A stretch of 11,469 nucleotides of DNA, taken from contig QMQE01000067.1 in NCBI GenBank assembly GCA_003650445.1, forward strand, positions 1 through 11,469, written 5' to 3'. The stretch comes from Acidobacteriota bacterium. Its GTDB lineage: Bacteria > Acidobacteriota > Holophagae > Thermotomaculales > Thermotomaculaceae. The position numbers and the translations under genes are program-made. Of this stretch, positions 8,210-11,469 are shown piece after piece (position 1 is the first letter of the stretch; the number at the start of each line of letters is the position of its first letter). Below the pieces are notes generated by a model. It was not told the DNA's origin. It worked only from the letters and a program-made list of their open reading frames with translations, and ran no database searches.

Positions 8210-9094
8210 TCAGAAATGCATAATTTCGCTGATCATGTAATCGGAGGGATTAACCGCCTTCTTTTTCACCAAAACCTCAAAATGAAGATGAGGCCCGGTG
8301 CTTCGGCCTGTGTTTCCCACCGTAGCGATCAAGTCACCACGTTTAACTTTCTGGCCTCTTTTAACAAGAATCTCCTGAAGATGGCCATAACGGGTTGTAA
8401 CGTTGTTGAGGTGACTGATTGCGACCATGTTTCCATAGCCTTTGTTTTTTCCGGTCATTGTCACAATGCCATCTGCCGGGGCAAAAACCGGCGTTCCCCG
8501 TTTGGCGGCAATATCAATCCCGGTGTGGAAGGCACGGAGCCCGGTAAAGGGATCTTTTCGGTATCCGAACCCGTCGGTAATAAATCCTTTCACCGGCCAC
8601 ATGGACGGTGTATGCCTCAGGACATCATTCTTATTCTTGAATATTTTTTCAAGCTCCTGAAAGCCCTTAAATAGCTTTTCAGCCTTGCGATTCATCCCGT
8701 TAAGATCCTTGTTCATGTAACTGGCAAAACGGTTATTCAGATAATCCGCCCCCCCGATTCCCATGCTGTTGTCGTTGAACGACAGATCCGCCCCGACATA
8801 AGTAGCCAGCTTCCGGGCCTTGTCCGAAAAGTAATTCAATCTTTTTTCCAGGTTTTCAGCATTTGCCTGATACTTGGCATTGACACTTTTCAGGACTTTC
8901 AGCTCTTTGTGCATTCGGTTCATTGCAAGTTGTTGATTGGATGAGATAAAAAAATGAACGAGAAGAAAGGCAAAAAACAGGACGAAAAAACCTGTTCCGG
9001 CAATAGCATACCTAAGATAGCGCCTTTTCACCGAGTACTTGTGAACCGAGCCACTCCCGTTGGGGATAATTGTAATCGTATAGCGATCGTGCAT
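8210..9094 (-). CDS. Membrane-anchored M23 (LytM-type) metallopeptidase
   Basis: M23 enzymes cut peptide cross-links in murein. The 294-residue product has a 29-residue cytoplasmic N-terminus rich in Arg/Lys, one membrane helix at about 30-51, and a coiled-coil-like stretch at about 55-95. A linker rich in Asn and Lys follows, then the peptidase domain from about 165. All zinc and catalytic residues are present: His190 and Asp194 in HTGID, His238 in RYGHL, and His269 and His271 in GPHLHFE, so it is probably an active enzyme rather than a degenerate EnvC-like activator. The start ATG has AGG seven bases upstream and a strong promoter further up. It is the first gene of the minus-strand series and is followed 54 bp later by secA. 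The C-terminus ends a few residues after the domain. Confidence 0.93.
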   Translation of the reverse strand: MHDRYTITIIPNGSGSVHKYSVKRRYLRYAIAGTGFFVLFFAFLLVHFFISSNQQLAMNRMHKELKVLKSVNAKYQANAENLEKRLNYFSDKARKLATYVGADLSFNDNSMGIGGADYLNNRFASYMNKDLNGMNRKAEKLFKGFQELEKIFKNKNDVLRHTPSMWPVKGFITDGFGYRKDPFTGLRAFHTGIDIAAKRGTPVFAPADGIVTMTGKNKGYGNMVAISHLNNVTTRYGHLQEILVKRGQKVKRGDLIATVGNTGRSTGPHLHFEVLVKKKAVNPSDYMISEIMHF

Positions 9095-9116
9095 AAAAAT
9101 ACCTGCCTTCTTTGCT

Positions 9117-9145
9117 ATTATGAGTGTGAGTTAGCCGATTGTCAA
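9117..9145 (-). promoter_or_regulatory. Sigma70-type promoter for the M23-secA gene series
   Basis: The minus strand has a perfect -35 TTGACA (9145-9140), a 17-base spacer, and CATAAT (9122-9117), five of six matches to the -10 consensus. The DNA upstream (about 9146-9175) is rich in A/T tracts, as in UP elements. Transcription would begin near 9110, about 15 bases before the start codon at 9094. This is the best-matching promoter I found in the window. Confidence 0.8.
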
Positions 9146-9287
9146 CGAAAAATTGAGCTTTTTATCAAATTATTGTACGCTTTTCCACTTTTAGCAGAAG
9201 ACGCCAAGAGAAAAAAGGGGAAGTTTTTGGTTGAATTGGCCTTTTTGCCCCCTACACAAGGACAGACACAAAACGATACTGCCCTCC

Positions 9288-9316
9288 TTGCCCGAAAACC
9301 GGAAAAACGATAGAAT
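9288..9316 (+). promoter_or_regulatory. Promoter candidate for the C69 dipeptidase
   Basis: TTGCCC (9288-9293, four of six to TTGACA), a 17-base spacer and TAGAAT (9311-9316, five of six to TATAAT) precede the dipeptidase. The start would be near 9323, giving a leader of about 28 bases that includes the ribosome site AGGGGAG at 9339-9345. It is divergent from the M23 promoter; the two -35 boxes are about 140 bp apart. Confidence 0.5.
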
Positions 9317-9350
9317 ATTCCCGTTGTTATCTTTCGCCAGGGGAGTTGTT

Positions 9351-10796
9351 ATGCTCAAAAAAATCCGGGGAATCCTATTCATTACCATCCTTTTTCTTAC
9401 CGTACCCCCTGCCGCAGGGAGTGGAGAAAATTGTTTTTCCATTCTGGCGGGGAAAGGAGCCACACGGGACGGAGCCGTCTATTTCGCACACAACGAAGAT
9501 GACCCCTTACCCCAGATTGTCAATTTTATGAAAGTTCCCCACCTGAGTCACCCCGCGGGGGAAGTGGTGACCCTGAAAAACGGAGCCACACTGCCCCAGG
9601 TACCGGAAACCGCCTCTTTTATCTGGCTCCAGATGCCGGGGGAAGAGTTTGCCGACAGTTATATGAATGAGTATGGGGTAACCATCTCGTCAAACCAGTG
9701 CCAGTCCAGAGTGAAAAAGGCGGATTTAACCGATGGCGGTATCGGATACTGGCTTCGTCGCCTGATGGCGGAACGGGCACACAGTGCCAGAGAGGCTGTC
9801 GAAATCGGAGGAAGACTGGTGGAACAGTTCGGTTACCATTCCTCCGGTCGGACCTATGCCATCGCAGACACAGAGGAGGCCTGGCTTCTGTCTGTCGTTC
9901 AGGGCAGGCTCTGGGCCGCAAAACGAGTACCGGACGGCCAGGTCGCGGTTATTGCCAACTGTTACACCATCGGTGAAATCAACCTGTCGGACACCGCAAA
10001 TTGCCTTGGCACCCCCACCATTATTTCCTACGCAGTCAGAAAGGGATGGTACGATCCGAAAGTGGACGGTACATTCAATTTCCGTAAAGCATACAGCGCT
10101 CCGAAGGCCACCCACAGCATTCGGAACCTCGCCCGCAGGTGGCGAGGCATTACCGTTCTTTCCGCTAAGGACTGGAATCTGAGAAACCCCCTGCCATTTT
10201 CCTTTTCGCCCGCAAGAAAACTGGGGGTTCCGGATTTAATGGCCCTGTTGCGAGACCATTTTGAAGGCTCCCAGTTTGAAACACCGGCCAGCTTCAATCA
10301 CGGTAACCCCCACGCAAATTATGTGAAACGCATCTGTTCCGACACGACCCAGTACGGTTTTGTGGCCCAGCTCCGCCGGGATCTTCCGGTGGACATGGGC
10401 GCAATTCTCTGGCTGGCACCGCGCAGGCCCTGTATCCAGCCCTTTGTTCCGGTGTATTGCGGCATCCGTGCCTTTCCCCATGGCTTTGCAAGAAAATCCT
10501 TTGACATGGCCATTGCATCTCAGTTCACAGCAGATCCTGCACGCTATACCGCCACAGGGGACCTGGCATACTGGTCCTTCTTTGAGCAGGCAATGCGAAT
10601 TGACGCAGATTACGCAAACAAAATCGGCGCAATCCGCACAAGGCGGGACCAGGTGGAAGAAACCCTGATGGGAGCTGTGCCGGGATTTGAGAAAAAAGCA
10701 CTGAAGCTTCTGAAAAAAGACAGAGAAAAAGGCCAAGCGGCGCTGACCCGCTTCTCCGCAATCGGACTGAAAGAACTTCAGAAACTAAACCAGTAG
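9351..10796 (+). CDS. Secreted family C69 dipeptidase (Ntn hydrolase)
   Basis: Family C69 (formerly U34) dipeptidases are Ntn hydrolases that use an N-terminal Cys, exposed by removal of a leader, to hydrolyse dipeptides. From the ATG at 9351 the product is 481 residues. Residues 1-23 form a signal peptide (MLKKIRG, then a hydrophobic core ending PPAAG). Cys28 follows and begins the family block CFSILAGKGATRDGAVYFAHNEDD. MNEYGVTISSN at about 105-115 and AIADTEEAWLLSVVQGRLWAAKRVPDG, then IANCYTIGEINL, match the family core. The residues before Cys28 (GEN) do not fit a lipobox, so Cys28 is more likely the nucleophile than a lipid anchor. The start is set by AGGGGAG five bases upstream. The frame is open further up, to 9231, but that extension would run through the candidate promoter and bury the signal peptide. 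Transcribed away from the M23 gene. Confidence 0.9.
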   Translation: MLKKIRGILFITILFLTVPPAAGSGENCFSILAGKGATRDGAVYFAHNEDDPLPQIVNFMKVPHLSHPAGEVVTLKNGATLPQVPETASFIWLQMPGEEFADSYMNEYGVTISSNQCQSRVKKADLTDGGIGYWLRRLMAERAHSAREAVEIGGRLVEQFGYHSSGRTYAIADTEEAWLLSVVQGRLWAAKRVPDGQVAVIANCYTIGEINLSDTANCLGTPTIISYAVRKGWYDPKVDGTFNFRKAYSAPKATHSIRNLARRWRGITVLSAKDWNLRNPLPFSFSPARKLGVPDLMALLRDHFEGSQFETPASFNHGNPHANYVKRICSDTTQYGFVAQLRRDLPVDMGAILWLAPRRPCIQPFVPVYCGIRAFPHGFARKSFDMAIASQFTADPARYTATGDLAYWSFFEQAMRIDADYANKIGAIRTRRDQVEETLMGAVPGFEKKALKLLKKDREKGQAALTRFSAIGLKELQKLNQ

Positions 10797-10883
10797 TTGT
10801 TGAAGGAAGAAGGGAATCGCGCGACGTCCACTCTGGGAAGAGGTTGAGGTTAAGCAGAAGGCAAGGTTGAGCCCGGAGGAGAA

Positions 10884-10918
10884 AAAGCAGAGAATGGCCA
10901 ACTCTTTGATTTTTCTTA
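10884..10918 (+). repeat. 35-bp interspersed direct repeat, copy A
   Basis: Copy A begins AAAGCAGAGAATGGCCAACT and ends TGATTTTTCTTA. It matches copy B (10990-11024) at about 30 of 35 positions with no gaps. It is followed by a CCGCCCACGCCCACGC tract, a small hairpin CTGC-GG-GCAG (10945-10954) and a 7-base-period run (10957-10980). Confidence 0.8.
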
Positions 10919-10956
10919 GTCTGCCGCCCACGCCCACGCTCACTCTGCGGGCAGTG

Positions 10957-10980
10957 ATTCGTAACTTGTAATTTGTGATT
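10957..10980. repeat. Degenerate 7-base-period repeat
   Basis: The segment reads as ATTCGTAA, CTTGTAA, TTTGTGATT: three near-copies of a TTYGTRA unit. It lies between copies A and B of the direct repeat and has no coding meaning I can support. Confidence 0.6.
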
Positions 10981-10989
10981 AGCAGAAAC

Positions 10990-11024
10990 AAAGCATGGAA
11001 TGGCTAACTCCCTGATTTTTCTTA
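10990..11024 (+). repeat. 35-bp interspersed direct repeat, copy B
   Basis: Copy B begins AAAGCATGGAATGGCTAACT and ends TGATTTTTCTTA, starting 106 bp after copy A in the same orientation. It is followed by a perfect 6-bp hairpin CGGCGC-GTT-GCGCCG (11037-11051) and by a GTTGAGTG-type near-repeat (11055-11083). Confidence 0.8.
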
Positions 11025-11054
11025 CCCCTACTCCCGCGGCGCGTTGCGCCGAAT

Positions 11055-11083
11055 GTTGAGTGATAGGTGTTGAGTGTTAAATG
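11055..11083. repeat. GTTGAGTG near-tandem repeat
   Basis: Two near-copies of a 14-base unit, GTTGAGTGATAGGT and GTTGAGTGTTAAAT. It lies between copies B and C of the direct repeat, the same relative place that the 7-base-period run takes after copy A. Confidence 0.6.
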
Positions 11084-11101
11084 ACAAGATGAGAAAAGTC
11101 A

Positions 11102-11126
11102 AAAGACAGTGGTTGGCCAACTCCCT
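11102..11126 (+). repeat. Diverged or partial third copy (C) of the direct repeat
   Basis: AAAGACAGTGGTTGGCCAACTCCCT shares the leading AAAG and the GGCCAACTC core with copies A and B and starts 112 bp after copy B in the same orientation. The TGATTTTTCTTA end is not kept. It is followed by a hexamer-like run and then by TCTGCCGCCCACGC (11179-11192), an exact 14-base match to 10920-10933 just after copy A, so the unit is longer than the core. Confidence 0.55.
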
Positions 11127-11134
11127 TCTTTCGC

Positions 11135-11188
11135 GCACTCGCACTCGCACTTTCACTATTATTACTCCTACTTCTACTTCTGCCGCCC
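11135..11188. repeat. Degenerate hexamer repeat (GCACTC-like)
   Basis: The run starts with GCACTC GCACTC GCACTT and decays through TCACTA, TTATTA, CTCCTA, CTTCTA and CTTCTG, keeping a six-base period for about 50 bp. The plus strand is nearly all pyrimidine plus A. In translation it gives only alternating low-complexity peptides, which argues against coding. Confidence 0.65.
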
Positions 11189-11219
11189 ACGCATAACGCG
11201 CACTCAATTGGCCATGGCC

Positions 11220-11265
11220 GCAAAGCGGGGGACAGGCACCGCGGCGTTGCCAGTCCCCGTTTTGC
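11220..11265 (+). repeat. Long imperfect hairpin, REP-like
   Basis: GCAAAGCGGGGGAC (11220-11233) pairs with GTCCCCGTTTTGC (11253-11265), leaving one unpaired G and one G·U pair on the plus strand. After an A·A mismatch the stem continues as GGCA/TGCC (11235-11238 with 11248-11251). The loop is nine bases, CCGCGGCGT. That is about 17 pairs in total. The GGGGACAGGCACC motif recalls REP palindromes linked to REP-associated tyrosine transposases (from memory, not checked). No run of T follows, so a standard terminator is unlikely. Confidence 0.6.
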
Positions 11266-11279
11266 TCTCTCATTTCCAA

Positions 11280-11452
11280 GGGGGGGGATATGCCAACAAC
11301 TGTCAATTTGCCAAGAGGAACCCGCATTTCAAAAACTTGTTTTTGAAATAGGAACTTTCCCTGAGGTGTACCGTTGAGCTTGCTCATAAGGGGCGCTTCG
11401 GGGAAAGTTCCGTGCTGACGCTGAAAGCGGCAGTGCGGGTTCCAGCCCCCCC
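11280..11452 (+). ncRNA. Candidate branched structured RNA or complex palindromic element
   Basis: Nested inverted repeats form a cloverleaf. The closing run is G8 (11280-11287) with C7 (11446-11452). P1 pairs GGAACCCGCA (11317-11326) with TGCGGGTTCC (11434-11443). Inside are three arms. P2 is TTTCAAAAA/TTTTTGAAA around a CTTG loop (11327-11348). P3 pairs GGAACTTTCCC (11351-11361) with GGGAAAGTTCC (11401-11411), then TGAGGTGT (11362-11369) with GCGCTTCG (11393-11400), giving 19 unbroken pairs if G·U is allowed; it is capped by TGAG-CTTG-CTCA (11375-11386). P4 is CTGACGCT-GAA-AGCGGCAG (11415-11433) with one mismatch. The four G·U pairs in P3 and the two CUUG loops exist only in plus-strand RNA. 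The 29-base stretch 11288-11316 is unpaired. No family is recognised; a mobile-element palindrome is the main alternative. Confidence 0.45.
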
Positions 11453-11469
11453 AAAACCCAAACACCCTC

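Larger units (their letters stand above)
10797..11469. other. Long non-protein-coding region rich in repeats and inverted repeats
   Basis: I find no convincing gene in these 673 bp. No T-rich hairpin terminator is visible directly after the dipeptidase. From 10797 to 10883 the DNA is purine-rich (GAGGTTGAGGTT-like runs). From 10884 to about 11190 it is a mosaic of ~35-bp direct repeats and degenerate short-period repeats. From about 11210 to 11452 it is dense in inverted repeats. Open frames crossing it give low-complexity Val/Gly/Arg or Tyr/Phe strings, or run through the palindromes, and I reject them as genes. Confidence 0.75.

Noticed and set aside
9231..9350. Longer N-terminus for the C69 dipeptidase (ATG at 9231)
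   Set aside because: It lacks a good ribosome site, covers the candidate promoter, and would place the signal peptide 40 residues inside the protein. The ATG at 9351 has AGGGGAG at ideal spacing.
10785..10991. 68-codon minus-strand open frame after the dipeptidase
   Set aside because: It reads across copy A of the direct repeat and the 7-base-period run, giving repeat-derived peptides; no ribosome site or homology signal.
10884..11126. CRISPR array
   Set aside because: Only two good repeat copies and one poor one, with ~71-77-bp low-complexity spacers of unequal length; repeats are not palindromic and no cas genes are present.
11288..11316. Promoter on the minus strand (TTGACA within the branched element)
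   Set aside because: The TTGACA is followed at the right distance only by a C-run; no -10 match exists.
11109..11351. 80-codon plus-strand open frame
   Set aside because: The translation starts in the hexamer repeat (a Tyr/Phe run) and ends inside an inverted repeat; nothing resembles a protein family.
11028..11465. 145-codon minus-strand open frame at the right end
   Set aside because: It runs through the whole branched inverted-repeat element, the REP-like hairpin and the hexamer repeat. Its translation has Val/Lys/Arg low-complexity strings there and no recognisable domain or ribosome site.

Overview
The window looks like a chromosomal segment from a Gram-negative bacterium. The evidence is an ExbB/ExbD-type proton channel pair, a SecA with the C-terminal zinc-binding tail, and exported murein-acting enzymes. 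Base composition is roughly even. I cannot place it in a genus. The gene mix, plus degenerate simple repeats between genes, would fit a little-cultured lineage such as Aminicenantes or Acidobacteria-like bacteria, but that is a guess from general familiarity.

From 9094 down to the left edge there is one tightly packed minus-strand gene series. In transcription order it holds a membrane-anchored M23 (LytM-type) peptidase, secA, guaB, exbB, exbD, a small zinc-ribbon/DUF2007 protein, a SPOR-SpoIID protein and surE, whose 3' end is cut off by the window edge. A good sigma70-type promoter (TTGACA-17-CATAAT) precedes the M23 gene and an extended -10 precedes secA. From secA onward the gaps are 0-9 bp or small overlaps, except for the reading-frame problem at the start of the SpoIID gene. 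The theme is envelope construction (protein export, murein remodelling, proton-driven envelope work), with guaB and surE as nucleotide-metabolism members.

From 9351 to 10796, on the plus strand and divergent from the M23 gene, lies a secreted family C69 (Ntn-hydrolase) dipeptidase with its own candidate promoter.

From 10797 to 11469 there is no convincing protein gene. This stretch has two parts. The first is a mosaic of imperfect ~35-bp direct repeats spaced 106 and 112 bp apart, each followed by degenerate short-period repeats. The second (11220-11452) is dense in inverted repeats that fold into a long REP-like hairpin and a branched, cloverleaf-like structure. The pattern of G·U pairs and two CUUG loops favours a plus-strand RNA. 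This is the best candidate in the window for something undescribed. The second most notable point is that the SpoIID gene has an intact signal peptide coded upstream of its first usable start codon, with no ATG, GTG or TTG to begin it.
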